A DNA stretch of 48,748 nt from Trueperaceae bacterium (GCA_036381595.1 DASVCN010000013.1:1-48748); one strand, 5' to 3'; counted from the first letter of the stretch, positions 1 through 9,748 are shown. Notes: a model not told the origin generated them from the letters alone. Made by a program: numbers and translations.

Positions 1-85
1 GTTGTCGAGTCGTTCCGCCGGCTTGACCGCTCAGATCGGCTGCCGGCCCGTTCGACACCCTTGTAACCACTCCTTTGCTAACCTC

Positions 86-91
86 TAGACT
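86..91 (+). promoter_or_regulatory. -10 element TAGACT, leaderless promoter of the first operon
   Basis: TAGACT lies 6 nt upstream of the GTG at 98, so transcription would begin at or next to the start codon. A weak -35 candidate (TTGTAA, 61-66) has a 19-bp spacer. No Shine-Dalgarno sequence fits in the 6 nt. The same layout recurs at eleven other genes in this window. Confidence 0.6.
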
Positions 92-97
92 TCGGAA

Positions 98-865
98 GTG
101 ACCGCAGCGGAGGAGCAGGTCCTCGAAGTCGTACAGTCGTGGGGCGCGGTACGGATACTCGGTCCGCTCGAAGGTGGCAACCGTAATACCGCACTCCTCG
201 TCGAGCTGAACGGAGAGTCGGTAGTTGCCAAGACCACGCGCCGGAGCGAGGCGTCCCTGCGCTGGCTGCATCCCGTACTGGAACGGGCCGAACGTGCTGG
301 CTTCGTCGTGCCCCGTTTGCTGCCGGATCTGTCTGGCCGGTTCGTCGTCAACGGCGTTACCGTCGAAACGTTCCTCCAGGGGGAGCGCTTCCCGCGGGCG
401 GAACTCGGAATCGTCGGGCCCATCATCAGACGGTTCCACCTATCGACCCGCGGCCTGACGCAACGCCCGGGCTTCCGGTCGACCCTCGAGCTGGTGGCCC
501 ACGACCGTGGCGGCGACGTCGATTTGAACGAGATGCCGGAAGGCCTGGCTCAAGCGTGCCGCGAAGCCTGGCGACAGCTTCGCGGCTCGCCCGTATCCGT
601 TGTCCACGGCGACCTGAACCCGGACAACCTCTTGCTCGTGAACGGAGACGACGTTGGCCTCGTCGACTGGGACGAGGCGCGAGTGGACGTTTCGCTGCTC
701 GATGAGGCCGCACTCGCCTGGGCCGGTGCAAGCGGCAACGGAGCGCATTCTCCAGCGCAACGCGCCCTGCTGGCGTGGGAGCTTGCCGCCTCATGGCGCA
801 TCGAGCCGGAGTATTCTCGGAAGCTGTCGGAAGAGTTCATGAAGTCGATTGGAGACGCCCGATGA
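98..865 (+). CDS. APH-fold phosphotransferase family protein
   Basis: This 255-residue protein belongs to the aminoglycoside/choline kinase-like (APH) superfamily. The catalytic loop reads VVHGDLNPDNLL, with the usual HGD..N pattern, and is followed by the metal-binding stretch VGLVDWDEA. The N-terminal half is a plausible nucleotide-binding lobe (VVAKTTRR supplies a lysine). Substrate cannot be told: the family includes antibiotic kinases, small-molecule kinases and fructosamine kinases. The GTG start sits directly behind a -10 box. The stop overlaps the next ATG (ATGA), and the three genes up to 1748 form one overlapping operon. Family call is firm, function open. Confidence 0.75.
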   Translation: MTAAEEQVLEVVQSWGAVRILGPLEGGNRNTALLVELNGESVVAKTTRRSEASLRWLHPVLERAERAGFVVPRLLPDLSGRFVVNGVTVETFLQGERFPRAELGIVGPIIRRFHLSTRGLTQRPGFRSTLELVAHDRGGDVDLNEMPEGLAQACREAWRQLRGSPVSVVHGDLNPDNLLLVNGDDVGLVDWDEARVDVSLLDEAALAWAGASGNGAHSPAQRALLAWELAASWRIEPEYSRKLSEEFMKSIGDAR

Positions 866-1353
866 GTAGTGCGATTCCTTTGCCGGAGTTCGACCAGGAG
901 ATGGCGACGACTCGCCGCCTGCTGGAGAGGGTACCGAGCGAGAAGGGCGAGTGGAGGCCGCACCAGAAGTCTTTCCCGCTCGCCCATCTGGCTCAGCTGA
1001 TCTCGATCATGCCGGGTTGGATCACGGTCTCGCTCACCACCACGGAACTCGATCTGCAGGAGGGGAGCGGCTACTCGATCGAGACCACCGAGGTGCTGCT
1101 CCGCCAGTTCGACCGGAACGTGGCCGAGGCGCGCTCGGCGCTGGAGCAGGTCACCGGGGCCGATCTCGACGTCGGCTGGTCCCTCATGATGGGCGATCGG
1201 TTGCTCGACACGACGCCCCGCGGCAAAGTCGTTCGCCAGCACCTCAATCACCTCATCCATCACCGCGGTCAGCTGAGCGTCTACCTCCGGCTGCTGGACG
1301 TGCCCATCCCGAGCATCTACGGCCCTACCGCCGACGAAGGGTGGTCGGGGTGA
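862..1353 (+). CDS. DinB-family four-helix-bundle protein
   Basis: The 163-residue product looks like the DinB/YfiT family of metal-binding four-helix bundles. It has the characteristic C-terminal stretch HLNHLIHHRGQLSVYLRLL followed by PSIYGPTADE, with histidines expected to ligate a divalent metal; a further histidine near HQKSFPLAHL may complete the site. Many members are bacillithiol- or mycothiol-dependent transferases or are of unknown function, so no reaction is assigned. The ATG was chosen because it overlaps the upstream stop as ATGA and gives the family's usual length. Its own stop overlaps the next GTG. No signal peptide, so cytoplasmic. Confidence 0.8.
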   Translation: MSSAIPLPEFDQEMATTRRLLERVPSEKGEWRPHQKSFPLAHLAQLISIMPGWITVSLTTTELDLQEGSGYSIETTEVLLRQFDRNVAEARSALEQVTGADLDVGWSLMMGDRLLDTTPRGKVVRQHLNHLIHHRGQLSVYLRLLDVPIPSIYGPTADEGWSG

Positions 1354-1748
1354 GTGATGACGAGCGGGCGATCCGGGCGTTGGTCGACAGGTGGATGGAG
1401 TTGACCGTCGAAGGTGACGTCGATGGTGTCCTCGACCTGATGAGCGACGACGTGGTCTTCAGCGTGAGTGGCCAGGAGCCGTTCGGCAAGGAGGAGTTCG
1501 CTGCCACGGCCAGGCAGATGCAGGGCCTCAGGATCGAGGGGAGTAACGAGATCCGCGAGCTCCAGATCCTCGGTGACTGGGCCTTCATCAGGAACTTCAT
1601 CGACATACGCATGTCGCCACCCGGAGCCGAAGCGCCTGTTCACCGCAACGGCTACACCCTCACTCTGCTGCGCAAGGAGGCCGACGGGCGCTGGCGCCTG
1701 GCGCGGGACGCGAACATGGTGAGCAGAGTCGATCACGGGCCCGCGTAG
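1350..1748 (+). CDS. SnoaL-like / SgcJ-EcaC family protein (NTF2 fold)
   Basis: The 132-residue product fits the SnoaL-like/DUF4440 NTF2-fold family. It opens with a helix (DDERAIRALVDRWMELTVEGD), then the typical LMSDDVVFSVSG, FGKEEFAATARQM, and a C-terminal GRWRLARDANM sheet. Family members are small cytoplasmic proteins, a few of them isomerases or hydrolases; most have no assigned role. The GTG overlaps the DinB stop (GTGA), making it the third gene of the operon. No terminator is visible behind it. The 257 bp that follow (1749-2005) hold only the promoter of the next gene. Confidence 0.75.
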   Translation: MSDDERAIRALVDRWMELTVEGDVDGVLDLMSDDVVFSVSGQEPFGKEEFAATARQMQGLRIEGSNEIRELQILGDWAFIRNFIDIRMSPPGAEAPVHRNGYTLTLLRKEADGRWRLARDANMVSRVDHGPA

Positions 1749-1955
1749 GCAGCTCGAACCGGATTCCGGCGCTCACTGATTGCTCGCACACACCGGATCA
1801 CGAACATTGCTCCCGGACGACCCTGCGATCGAGCGAGAAGACAACGTCTCCCCTGTCACGACGGCCGGTGCGTGCGGATGGGCCGGGCTGAACGGTTGGT
1901 CGTGCTCGACGGCGACGACAGGGTTCGTGGGCCCGCAACAGTATGAAACTTGCCA

Positions 1956-1985
1956 TTGACGCTCGGCTCACCAGCCACGTACGCT
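1956..1985 (+). promoter_or_regulatory. Promoter of the lipoprotein gene (TTGACG-18-TACGCT)
   Basis: TTGACG (1956-1961) and TACGCT (1980-1985) are separated by 18 bp. Transcription would start near 1992, just ahead of a strong Shine-Dalgarno (GAGGAGG, 1994-2000) that fixes the GTG at 2006 as the start. Confidence 0.5.
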
Positions 1986-2005
1986 TCGGCCCTGAGGAGG
2001 CAAGC

Positions 2006-2359
2006 GTGAACCGTCTCGCCCTAGTTGCCATCGGGCTCTTCTTGCTCGCACTTACTGCCTGTGCCCCTCAGGCCCAGGTAGAGGACAACGTCATACCTAC
2101 GCTCGTCTCGGCCACTGTCGAAGGAGACACGGTGGTTCTGCAGGGCCGCTACTTCGGGGATGGACAGGGCGGTCAGGCCAACGGCTCCTACGTCATCCTC
2201 GGCGCGAACGCTAACGGCAACGGTGGTGTGCGTGCTCCGGTAGTCTCCTGGGCGCCCAGCCGTATCGAAGTGAGCATTCCTGAGGGCACCGGCTACGGCT
2301 ACGCCTTCGTATACGTCGATCGGATCCGCTCTACCGGCCTCCCTGTCAACATCTTCTGA
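2006..2359 (+). CDS. Small secreted lipoprotein with an IPT/TIG-like domain
   Basis: The 117-residue product starts with a short hydrophobic signal ending in the lipobox LTAC, so the mature protein should be lipid-anchored at the cysteine (about residue 17). The rest (VIPTLVSATVEGDTVVLQGRYFG ... PSRIEVSIPEGTGYGYAFVYVD) resembles one IPT/TIG immunoglobulin-like repeat, a fold often found in surface proteins. The start is the GTG at 2006 because GAGGAGG lies 5 nt upstream and this places the signal peptide at the N-terminus; an upstream in-frame ATG at 1943 would add 21 residues before it. A clear terminator follows. Partner and role unknown. Confidence 0.65.
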   Translation: MNRLALVAIGLFLLALTACAPQAQVEDNVIPTLVSATVEGDTVVLQGRYFGDGQGGQANGSYVILGANANGNGGVRAPVVSWAPSRIEVSIPEGTGYGYAFVYVDRIRSTGLPVNIF

Positions 2360-2382
2360 TCCGAGTCCGCATCCTCGTGCCT

Positions 2383-2405
2383 GGCCGCCTAGCGCGGCCT
2401 TTTTT
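2383..2405 (+). terminator. Rho-independent terminator after the lipoprotein gene
   Basis: A perfect GGCCGC/GCGGCC stem (2383-2388 with 2394-2399) and 5-nt loop are followed at once by six T residues (2400-2405). It lies 23 nt behind the stop codon. Confidence 0.85.
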
Positions 2406-2477
2406 CATGCGCCGGATGAGCTTTCGCCACGCCTAAAGTGCGTTCTCAGCGGTTGTACGGGCATCGACGTGCCAGTG

Positions 2478-2483
2478 TAGACT
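2478..2483 (+). promoter_or_regulatory. -10 element TAGACT of hisS
   Basis: TAGACT ends 8 nt before the hisS ATG, giving a leaderless or nearly leaderless message. A weak -35 (TTGTAC, 2453-2458) has a long 19-bp spacer. Confidence 0.55.
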
Positions 2484-2491
2484 CGGACGTT

Positions 2492-3760
2492 ATGAGGCTT
2501 CAGGCCGTCAAGGGCACTCACGACATCCTCCCTGAACAGATACCCGCCTGGCGGAACCTGCGTCGAGCCGTCGAGAACACGCTCGAGCGCGCCGGAGTGC
2601 GAGAGATCGCCACCCCGGTCTTCGAGTACAGCGAGGTTTTCACCAAGTCGGTGGGCGAGTCGGCCGACCTCGTGGTCCAGAAGGAGATGTACACCTTCGA
2701 GGACCGTGGCGGTCGTTCCCTCACCCTTCGTCCCGAGTTCACCGCCGGCGTCCTGCGCGCCTACATCGAGCACGGCATGCACACCCGGCCTACACCGGTG
2801 AAGCTCTGGAGTTTCGGCCCCGTCTTCAGGGCCGAGAACGTCCAACGAGGCCGCTTCCGCCAGTTCCATCAGGTGAACTGCGAACTGCTGGGGCTCACCT
2901 CGCCACTCATAGACGCCGAGGCGATCGCGCTGCTCTTCCGCACCCTGGAGGCGTGTGGGCTCACTCGGATGACGGTGAAGCTCGGGACCGTCGGTGACCC
3001 CGAGCACCGCGCTGCCTACAACGCCTATCTTCGCGACCAACTTGAGCCACGGGCGAGTGAGCTCAGCGAGACGAGCCGCACCAGGCTGGCCATAAATCCC
3101 ATGCGCATACTGGACGCCAAGGACGAGCGAGACCAGTCGCTGGTGCGGGAATTGAAGCGGCCCCTCGATTTCGTGGACGGCGCCGCCCGGGAGCATTTCG
3201 AAGAGCTGCAGTCGCACCTGCGCGCCTGGAGCATACCCTTCGAGATCGATCCGGCCATCGTGCGCGGCCTCGACTACTACCGGCGCACCGCTTTCGAGAT
3301 CCATCATGGGAGCATCGGCGCTCAGTCGGCGATCTGCGGCGGCGGACGCTACGACGGGCTGGTCGAAAGCCTGGGAGGGCCGCCCACTCCCGGCATCGGT
3401 TGGGCGTTCGGCGTCGAGCGGGTACTAGATGCCCTGCAGCAGGAGGGCGTAAAGACCTCCGCCCCCCGGACTGCGGACCTCTTCCTGGTGCCGCTCGACG
3501 ACCAGGCGGTAGCCGAGGTTGCCAGAACCGCCGAGCGGCTCAGGGACCGTTTCCAGGTGGAGCACGCGTACTCGAAGCGCAACGTTGGCAAGGGCCTTCG
3601 CGACGCCGACCGGTCGGGAGCGACGTACGCCGCGCTGCGAGGACCGGACGAGCGCTCCCGCGGCATCTACACGGTCAAGCAGCTGGCTTCGGGTGAGCAG
3701 CAGGATGTGCCCGAGGAGGAGCTCGAGAGGCTGCTGCTCGCCGAACCCGCGACTAGATGA
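2492..3760 (+). CDS. hisS: Histidyl-tRNA synthetase
   Basis: HisRS charges tRNA-His with histidine in the cytoplasm. The 422-residue length is normal. Class II motifs are visible: the N-terminal KGTHDILP, motif 2 region TLRPEFTAGVLRA and FRAENVQRGRFRQFHQ, the histidine-specific GLDYYRRTAFEI, and motif 3 GIGWAFGVERVL; the C-terminal anticodon-binding domain begins near residue 325 (TADLFLVPL). The ATG at 2492 was chosen over an upstream in-frame start because it gives the family's canonical N-terminus and lies just behind a -10 box. aspS follows after 63 nt, so the two may share a transcript. Confidence 0.97.
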   Translation: MRLQAVKGTHDILPEQIPAWRNLRRAVENTLERAGVREIATPVFEYSEVFTKSVGESADLVVQKEMYTFEDRGGRSLTLRPEFTAGVLRAYIEHGMHTRPTPVKLWSFGPVFRAENVQRGRFRQFHQVNCELLGLTSPLIDAEAIALLFRTLEACGLTRMTVKLGTVGDPEHRAAYNAYLRDQLEPRASELSETSRTRLAINPMRILDAKDERDQSLVRELKRPLDFVDGAAREHFEELQSHLRAWSIPFEIDPAIVRGLDYYRRTAFEIHHGSIGAQSAICGGGRYDGLVESLGGPPTPGIGWAFGVERVLDALQQEGVKTSAPRTADLFLVPLDDQAVAEVARTAERLRDRFQVEHAYSKRNVGKGLRDADRSGATYAALRGPDERSRGIYTVKQLASGEQQDVPEEELERLLLAEPATR

Positions 3761-3823
3761 GAGGGTACGCCCGGGATCCGCGGGCAACCTCGAGATGAAC
3801 GACAAGTCACCAGGAGTCTGAAG

Positions 3824-5596
3824 ATGGAACGAACGCATCAGTGCGGCGCATTGCGGGCCGAGCATCAGGGAAGTGCCGTCGTGCTGCAAGGTTGGGTGAA
3901 CCGGCGCCGAGACCTGGGTGGTCTGATTTTCCTCGACCTGCGCGACCGCACCGGTCTGGTACAGGTGGTCGTCGAACCCGACAACTCGGACGCCTTCGAA
4001 GTCGCTGAGACGGTGCGCAGCGAGTACGTGCTCACCGTGCGCGGCACCGTTCGGCTTAGGCCCGAGGGACAACGGAGCGAGAAGCTCGAAACCGGCGATG
4101 TCGAGGTGCTGGTGCGGGAGCTGGAAGTGCTGGCCGAGTCCAGGACGCCGCCCTTCCAGGTGGACGGCAGCATCGCCGACCAGGAGGTGAACGAGGAGTT
4201 ACGGCTGCGCCACCGCTACCTCGACCTGCGGCGTCGCGAGGCCGCCCGGCCGCTGCTGGTGAGGCACCGGGTTTCGAAGGCGATATGGGATTACCTGGAC
4301 GAGCAGGGCTTCGTGCAGGTCGAGACGCCGCTGCTGACCCTGTCGACCCCGGAAGGAGCCCGAGACTACCTGGTCCCTTCACGTGTCGAGCCGGGCAGCG
4401 TCTACGCCCTGCCGCAGTCACCTCAGCTGTTCAAACAGATGCTCATGATCGGGGGCTTCGACCGCTACTTCCAGATCGCCCGTTGCTTCCGCGACGAGGA
4501 TCTTCGGGCCGACAGGCAACCCGACTTCACCCAGCTCGACATCGAGATGAGCTTCGTCGATCAGGAAGACGTCCTCACGCTCAACGAGGGGCTGATGGCC
4601 CACGTGGTGCGGGCCGCCACCGGACGGGAGATCGTTACTCCTTTCGCCCGCCTCCCCTACCGGGAAGCGATGGACCGTTACGGCTCCGACAAGCCCGACC
4701 TGCGGTTCGGCCTCCCGATCGAGGATGCCTCCGAGATCTTCCGGGGGGGCGAGTTCAAGGCTTTCGCTGCTGCTGTCGATTCGGGGGGCAGCGTGAAGGT
4801 GTTGGCCGTGCCCGCGACCCAGGCGGGGGAGCTCAGCCGCAAGGCCCTGAGCGAGCTCGAGGAGCACGCCAAGCGCTACGGCGCCCGAGGTCTCGGCTGG
4901 CTCAGGAGGTCCGGTGACGGCTTCAGCGGGCCGATCGCTAAGTTCGTGGAACGGGAGAGGGAGCGACTCGCCGACCTCGCGCCGCACGAGGGCGACCTAC
5001 TCCTCTTCGTGGGCGCGCCGTGGCGCACGGCGTGCACGTCCTTGGGCGCCGTGCGGCTGGAACTGGGCCGGCGGCTAGGCCTCCTCGACGACGAGGCTCT
5101 CAACTTCCTCTGGGTGGTGGACTTCCCGCTCCTCGAGCAGGACGAGGAAACTGGCGACTGGACTTACATGCACCATCCGTTCACGCGGCCCAGGGCGGAG
5201 GACCTGGAGCGACTGGAGAGCGATCCGGGTTCGGTGCGGGCCTGGGCCTACGACCTCGTCCTTAACGGCAACGAGGTGGGAGGAGGTTCTCTGCGCATCC
5301 ACAGGTTGGACGTGCAGGAGCGGATGTTCGCCGCCCTGGGGTTCAGCCGGGAGGAGGCGCAGCGACGGTTCGGGTTCTTCCTGGAGGCGCTCTCCTACGG
5401 CGCCCCGCCGCACGGCGGCATCGCCTGGGGCCTCGACCGGCTGGTGATGCTCCTCGCCGGCGAGGAGAGCATCCGTGACGTCATCGCCTTCCCCAAGAAC
5501 CAGCGAGGCGTCGACCCGCTCACGGGAGCGCCCGCTCCGGCCGACCCGCAGCAGCTCCACGAGCTGGGGCTCGAACTGATCGGGGAGAGAAAGTGA
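3824..5596 (+). CDS. aspS: Aspartyl-tRNA synthetase (bacterial type)
   Basis: AspRS attaches aspartate to tRNA-Asp. At 590 residues it is the long bacterial form with an OB-fold anticodon domain ([22 protein letters not shown]), class II motif 2 ([18 protein letters not shown]), the inserted GAD domain between motifs 2 and 3, and motif 3 ([12 protein letters not shown]). An asnS gene lies 870 nt downstream, so Asn-tRNA can be made directly and this enzyme is probably the discriminating form; that is inference. AGGAG (3812-3816) precedes the ATG by 7 nt. Its stop overlaps the GTG of the next gene. Confidence 0.97.
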   Translation: MERTHQCGALRAEHQGSAVVLQGWVNRRRDLGGLIFLDLRDRTGLVQVVVEPDNSDAFEVAETVRSEYVLTVRGTVRLRPEGQRSEKLETGDVEVLVRELEVLAESRTPPFQVDGSIADQEVNEELRLRHRYLDLRRREAARPLLVRHRVSKAIWDYLDEQGFVQVETPLLTLSTPEGARDYLVPSRVEPGSVYALPQSPQLFKQMLMIGGFDRYFQIARCFRDEDLRADRQPDFTQLDIEMSFVDQEDVLTLNEGLMAHVVRAATGREIVTPFARLPYREAMDRYGSDKPDLRFGLPIEDASEIFRGGEFKAFAAAVDSGGSVKVLAVPATQAGELSRKALSELEEHAKRYGARGLGWLRRSGDGFSGPIAKFVERERERLADLAPHEGDLLLFVGAPWRTACTSLGAVRLELGRRLGLLDDEALNFLWVVDFPLLEQDEETGDWTYMHHPFTRPRAEDLERLESDPGSVRAWAYDLVLNGNEVGGGSLRIHRLDVQERMFAALGFSREEAQRRFGFFLEALSYGAPPHGGIAWGLDRLVMLLAGEESIRDVIAFPKNQRGVDPLTGAPAPADPQQLHELGLELIGERK

Positions 5597-6402
5597 TCCC
5601 GCTCGTGGTTCTCGACCTCGACGGAACCCTGATCGACTCCAGCGGTCAGGTCGACGAGTGCGTCTGGGACGCGGTGGAGGAGCTGCGCTCGGTGGGGGTG
5701 AAGATGTCGGTGTGCACCGGCCGGCCCAGCGCCGGCGTGGCGCTTCGGGTGGCGAAGCGGCTGGGCCACCGCAATCCCCACATCTTCCAGACAGGAGCGC
5801 TCATCTCGGATCCGGCCGGCGATACCCTGCACGTGGCGGCCCTGCGCGAGTCGGTCGCCCTCCAGCTCGTCGAGTACGCCCGGGAGCTCGGGTACACGCT
5901 CGAGCTCTACACCCCGACAACCCTCTACGTCGAACGGAAGACGCAGATAAGCGAGGCGCACGCGAAGATGATCGGGGTCACGGCTCTGGTGCGGGACCTG
6001 GCGGAGGTCGCCCGCATCGAGCCGGTGGTGAGGGCGCAGTGGGTGGTGACCTCGGACCAGCGGGCGCAGGTCGAAGGGTTGCCTCTTCCCGGCGCACAGC
6101 TATCCTCTGCCAACTCCCCCGCTCTGCCCAACACCGCGTTCGTGAGCGTCACCCGCGAAGGGGTTTCCAAGGGGAGCGCGGTGAAGCTGCTGGCCGAGAT
6201 GCAGGGGGTACCGCTCAGAGACGTTATGGCGATCGGCGACAGCGAAGGGGACGTTCCGATGCTCGAAGCCGTCGGCCACCCGCTGGTGATGCCCAGCGCC
6301 CCACTGGCCGTACGGGAGCGCTTCCCCGTCCTGGCGAAGAGCGTCGAGGAGTGCGGGGTCGTGGAGGCCCTGGAGAAGGCGCTGACGCTCGAACGCGCCT
6401 GA
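5593..6402 (+). CDS. HAD-superfamily (Cof-like, type IIB) phosphatase
   Basis: The 269-residue product is a soluble HAD hydrolase. Motif I is [12 protein letters not shown] (nucleophile and acid aspartates), motif II SVCTGRP, motif III lysine in GVSKGSAVK, motif [12 protein letters not shown]. The C2B-type cap between motifs II and III places it with Cof/YbiV-like sugar-phosphate or flavin-pathway phosphatases, but the substrate cannot be read off. GTG overlaps the aspS stop (GTGA), so it is translationally coupled to aspS. A 65-nt gap carrying a promoter separates it from asnS. Confidence 0.85.
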   Translation: MIPLVVLDLDGTLIDSSGQVDECVWDAVEELRSVGVKMSVCTGRPSAGVALRVAKRLGHRNPHIFQTGALISDPAGDTLHVAALRESVALQLVEYARELGYTLELYTPTTLYVERKTQISEAHAKMIGVTALVRDLAEVARIEPVVRAQWVVTSDQRAQVEGLPLPGAQLSSANSPALPNTAFVSVTREGVSKGSAVKLLAEMQGVPLRDVMAIGDSEGDVPMLEAVGHPLVMPSAPLAVRERFPVLAKSVEECGVVEALEKALTLERA

Positions 6403-6454
6403 CCCCCGACGGTCCCGGAAAGCGTGACCGAGGGCCACAATCCGGTCCCCGCGA

Positions 6455-6460
6455 TAGACT
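6455..6460 (+). promoter_or_regulatory. -10 element TAGACT of asnS
   Basis: TAGACT ends 7 nt before the asnS ATG, the leaderless layout seen repeatedly here. No good -35 is visible. Confidence 0.55.
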
Positions 6461-6467
6461 ACCGCTC

Positions 6468-7766
6468 ATGCAACGTGCGACCATCAGCGAACTCAGCCGC
6501 TTCGAAGGGTCCGAGGTCCAGATCTCCGGCTGGCTCACCGGACTGCGCTCCAGCGGCAAGATAGCCTTCCTGCAGCTACGCGACGGCACCGGCTTCGTGC
6601 AGGGCGTCGTCGTCAAGAATGAGGTAGGGGACGACACGTTCGAACTCGCCCGCGGACTGACGCAGGAGAGCAGCGTCCGCGTGACGGGCGAAGTGAGGGC
6701 CGACCCCCGGTCTCCAGGCGGAGTCGAGCTGGGCGTGAGCGCAGTGGAGCTGGTCTCCCCTGCCGTGGACTACCCGATAACGCCGAAGGAGCACGGCGTC
6801 GACTTCCTGATGGAGCGGCGGCACCTCTACCTGCGGCACAAGGGTCCCTGGGCGATCATGCGCGTGCGGGACGAACTGGAGCGGGCGATACACGACTTCT
6901 TCGCGGAACGTGAGTTCGTTCGCTTCGACGCCCCCTTCTTCATGCCAACCGCGGTCGAGGGCACCACCAACCTCTTCGAGATCGATCTGTTCGGTGATGA
7001 CAAAGCCTACCTGTCGCAGTCGGGGCAACTGTACGGGGAGGCGGGGGCGATGGCGCTCGGCGCCATCTACACGTTCGGTCCGGCCTTCAGGGCAGAGAAG
7101 AGCAAGACCCGGCGGCACCTGCTCGAGTTCTGGATGATCGAGCCAGAGGTCGCCTATCTGGAGCACGAGGGCAACGTGAAGCTGCAGATAGACCTGATCA
7201 GCTACCTCGTGGGCCGGGTCCTCGAACGGCGCCGTAACGAGCTCGAGGTGCTGGGCCGCGACGTGAGCAAGCTTGAGCCCACGGCCAACGGCGACTTCCC
7301 GCGTATCAGCTACGACGAGGCGCTCGAACTGCTGCGTTCGAAGGGCGAGGAGATCGAGTGGGGCGATGATTTCGGTGCGCCGCACGAGACCATGCTTGGC
7401 GATCAGTTCGATCGACCGGTCGTCATCGAAGCCTGGCCCACGGAGGCGAAGGCGTTCTACATGGAGCCGCTCGACGGGGACCCGACGAGGGTGAAGAACA
7501 ACGACATGATCGCACCCGAGGGGTACGGGGAGATCATCGGCGGGTCACAGAGGATCCACGACCTGGATCTGCTGAAACAGCGGATCGCCCAGCACGGACT
7601 GCCGGCCGAGGCGTTCGAGTGGTACCTAGACTTGCGCCGCTACGGCAGCGTTCCCCACTCCGGGTTCGGCATGGGCCTCGAGAGGGTGCTCGCCTGGATC
7701 ACCGGAGCTCATCACCTGCGTGAGGTGATCCCGTTCCCGAGGATGCTCACCCGTCTCTACCCCTGA
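6468..7766 (+). CDS. asnS: Asparaginyl-tRNA synthetase
   Basis: AsnRS charges tRNA-Asn with asparagine. The 432-residue length fits. The OB-fold anticodon domain opens the protein ([29 protein letters not shown]). Class II motif 2 ([25 protein letters not shown]) has the AsnRS-specific HLLEFWMIE wording rather than AspRS's, and motif 3 is [10 protein letters not shown]. The ATG at 6468 gives the canonical start and sits behind a -10 box; longer in-frame extensions upstream run through the HAD gene in another frame and are not real. It converges on the GerMN gene with 13 nt between stops. Confidence 0.96.
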   Translation: MQRATISELSRFEGSEVQISGWLTGLRSSGKIAFLQLRDGTGFVQGVVVKNEVGDDTFELARGLTQESSVRVTGEVRADPRSPGGVELGVSAVELVSPAVDYPITPKEHGVDFLMERRHLYLRHKGPWAIMRVRDELERAIHDFFAEREFVRFDAPFFMPTAVEGTTNLFEIDLFGDDKAYLSQSGQLYGEAGAMALGAIYTFGPAFRAEKSKTRRHLLEFWMIEPEVAYLEHEGNVKLQIDLISYLVGRVLERRRNELEVLGRDVSKLEPTANGDFPRISYDEALELLRSKGEEIEWGDDFGAPHETMLGDQFDRPVVIEAWPTEAKAFYMEPLDGDPTRVKNNDMIAPEGYGEIIGGSQRIHDLDLLKQRIAQHGLPAEAFEWYLDLRRYGSVPHSGFGMGLERVLAWITGAHHLREVIPFPRMLTRLYP

Positions 7767-7779
7767 TGACCGGAAGCCG

Positions 7780-8337
7780 CTAGAGCGCGGCCGGCACGGC
7801 CAGGTGCTCGAGGAAGAAGCCGGCCGCCTCGCCCCTCAGGAGGTAGCGGATGGTGTCGGCGCCGTTGGCTAGAACGGTCGCCTCGACCGAGCGGAAGAGG
7901 CGCATCTCCTGGGCCACGGTGAGCGACACCGGCTCCTCGGGCCGGAAGTCGAGAACGGCGACGCTCTGCCGGCCAACGGTTTCGACGAACACGTTGGGTA
8001 CCGGGACCTCCTCAGGCCAGTAACTCCCGCGGGTCGACTCGCGCAGTGCGGCCAGTATCGCCTCGAGCCTGTCGCCCGGCGCCTCGGGCAGAGCCACGCT
8101 CGCGAAGGTGGGGTTCTCAAGGCCCGACTCGTCGTAACGGACCAGTTTGACCTCCTGTGTCTCGAGAACCCGTTCCTCCGGTTGGCTGATCTCGATCTGG
8201 GGGAGGGGCGTACCGCCCTCTCTCCCCGAGAGCAGGAAGTAGACGACCGAGACGAGGAGGATGAGCAGCGCGAAGAGGGGCTCGGGTCGCAGCAGTGCCC
8301 GCCGTAGCAGGGGACGCGGAAGCCTGAACCTCAGCAC
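7780..8337 (-). CDS. Membrane-anchored GerMN-domain protein
   Basis: This 185-residue product has an arginine-rich N-terminus, one membrane segment at about residues 20-37 (LFALLILLVSVVYFLL) and an extracytoplasmic domain resembling GerMN: VALPEAPGDRLEAILAALRE, a variable middle, then VAVLDFR and LFRSVEATVLANGADTIRYL. GerMN domains occur in spore germination GerM but also in non-sporulating bacteria, commonly beside amidase genes as here. It follows the amidase gene by 34 nt on the same strand and is presumably co-transcribed, suggesting an envelope or peptidoglycan role. The start is a GTG; no strong Shine-Dalgarno is seen, so the exact N-terminus is uncertain. Confidence 0.65.
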   Translation of the reverse strand: MLRFRLPRPLLRRALLRPEPLFALLILLVSVVYFLLSGREGGTPLPQIEISQPEERVLETQEVKLVRYDESGLENPTFASVALPEAPGDRLEAILAALRESTRGSYWPEEVPVPNVFVETVGRQSVAVLDFRPEEPVSLTVAQEMRLFRSVEATVLANGADTIRYLLRGEAAGFFLEHLAVPAAL

Positions 8338-8371
8338 CTTCCACCCGACCCTTCGCCCTGGCTCACGACGA

Positions 8372-9748
8372 TCAACGCCCGGCCTCGTCGCTCATAAGCA
8401 GGGTCGCAACGGCACCGGCGAGCGTATCAACGAGCTCCTGGCGGCTGGCGTCCTGGCTGGTCAGCTCGGCGGGGAGTTCGATGAGGAGTCCTCTGCCGGC
8501 TGCGCCGGCGAGGATGGCCAGCGGGGCCGGCTCGGGCTCCGCAACCAGAAACCCTCCGCTGGCGAAGAGCTCGCCGCGAAGACCCTCGGCGTAACGCCTG
8601 CCCACTTCGACGTCGGGCACCAGGTTCAGAAGCAGGCGGCGCCTGAGCTCGTCGGTGCTCCCCTGTAGCTCCTCCTCGGCGTTCTGCCGCACAGCCATGT
8701 CGAGACCGGCAGCGCCGTCGGCCTCCTCGAGGTAGTAGAGCGAGATCACCCCATCGGGAGTCGGGTGAACGTGAAGGGAGAGGAAGAGGTCGGCGCCCAC
8801 CCCGCTGCCCGACCGGCTCGCAAGCGGCAGGTCGTGGTCCTCCCGGCGGGTGAGCTCCACAGCCAATCCGCGCCGGCGCAGTTCCTCTGCCAGTTCACTA
8901 CTCAGGGCCAGAGTCTGTCCGCTCTCGCTCCCCCTCGCTACCGCCATGCCGCGGTCGTCGCCGCCATGCGCAGCGTTGATCACGACGCGGGGCGGAGGCT
9001 CCTGAGCGACCTCCTCCTCCTGGGCCGGGAAGAGGTCCACGACCAGTTGATAACCGCGGCCATCGGGCACGGTGTAGACGCTGTAGTCGACATCCTCCTC
9101 GAGAACGACCCGCAACTCGGCATCTCCTCGAGCGTCCAGCACGGTCGCGCGCCTGAAGTAGCGGCCGTCGTCGAGGGCGGTGATCCCGCTGCTCTCGGTT
9201 CGGTCGAAACGGAGCTCGAGGGAGCTGACCGGCTCGTTGTAGAAGAGCGCGTAGGGCACGTTGGAGGAGAGCGTGAGAACGATCCTGTCCGAGTCGCCGC
9301 GGCGGCGGGCGTCGAGCGACTCGACCCGGCCGCGCGGAAGCACTACCATCACGCTGTCGCTCTCGGGGACGTAGGTGGTGTAGCCCAGCAGGGCGTTCGC
9401 TACCGCCGCCACCGGCAGGAAGAGGACGCCGTCGTCGAATACCGCTGCCCGAGCGCGCCGCGGTTCGCCGTTCACCTGCCAGAAGCCGTAGGCGCCCTCC
9501 TCCGGTATCTCGGTGAAGGTCGGCAGGAGGACGAGCCGTCCGCCCAGCTCGAGCCCGACCAGCCCCGAACCGTAGTCCACCGTCATGCTTGCCCCCAGCG
9601 CCTCGGCGTAGGCGGTGGCCGGAGCGTAGGAGACGCCTTCGACGAGCGAGAGGTTCAGTCCCGGTACTTCGTAACCGTTGACGCTGAGCGACTGGGCCGA
9701 CGCGACCGCGGCGAGGAGCAGCAGGAGCAGGGGGGCTAGTCGCTTCAT
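8372..9748 (-). CDS. Secreted N-acetylmuramoyl-L-alanine amidase (Amidase_3)
   Basis: A 458-residue exported amidase, expected to cleave the bond between MurNAc and L-Ala in peptidoglycan. The signal peptide ends around VASAQ. Residues about 20-130 resemble a copper-amine-oxidase-like/stalk domain, then an AMIN-like beta region, then the catalytic domain from about 250: VVINAAHGGDDRG (first zinc His), ESGQTLALSSEL (Glu ligand position), LFLSLHVHP (second zinc His) and GLLIELPAEL (catalytic Glu). The first motif reads NAAHGG instead of the usual DPGHGG but the key histidine is kept. ATGA overlap with smpB couples it to that gene; the GerMN gene follows. Confidence 0.85.
   Translation of the reverse strand: MKRLAPLLLLLLAAVASAQSLSVNGYEVPGLNLSLVEGVSYAPATAYAEALGASMTVDYGSGLVGLELGGRLVLLPTFTEIPEEGAYGFWQVNGEPRRARAAVFDDGVLFLPVAAVANALLGYTTYVPESDSVMVVLPRGRVESLDARRRGDSDRIVLTLSSNVPYALFYNEPVSSLELRFDRTESSGITALDDGRYFRRATVLDARGDAELRVVLEEDVDYSVYTVPDGRGYQLVVDLFPAQEEEVAQEPPPRVVINAAHGGDDRGMAVARGSESGQTLALSSELAEELRRRGLAVELTRREDHDLPLASRSGSGVGADLFLSLHVHPTPDGVISLYYLEEADGAAGLDMAVRQNAEEELQGSTDELRRRLLLNLVPDVEVGRRYAEGLRGELFASGGFLVAEPEPAPLAILAGAAGRGLLIELPAELTSQDASRQELVDTLAGAVATLLMSDEAGR

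Noticed and set aside
98-865. Antibiotic resistance gene call for the APH-fold proteins
   Set aside because: Fold is shared by many metabolic kinases; the sequence alone does not identify an antibiotic substrate.
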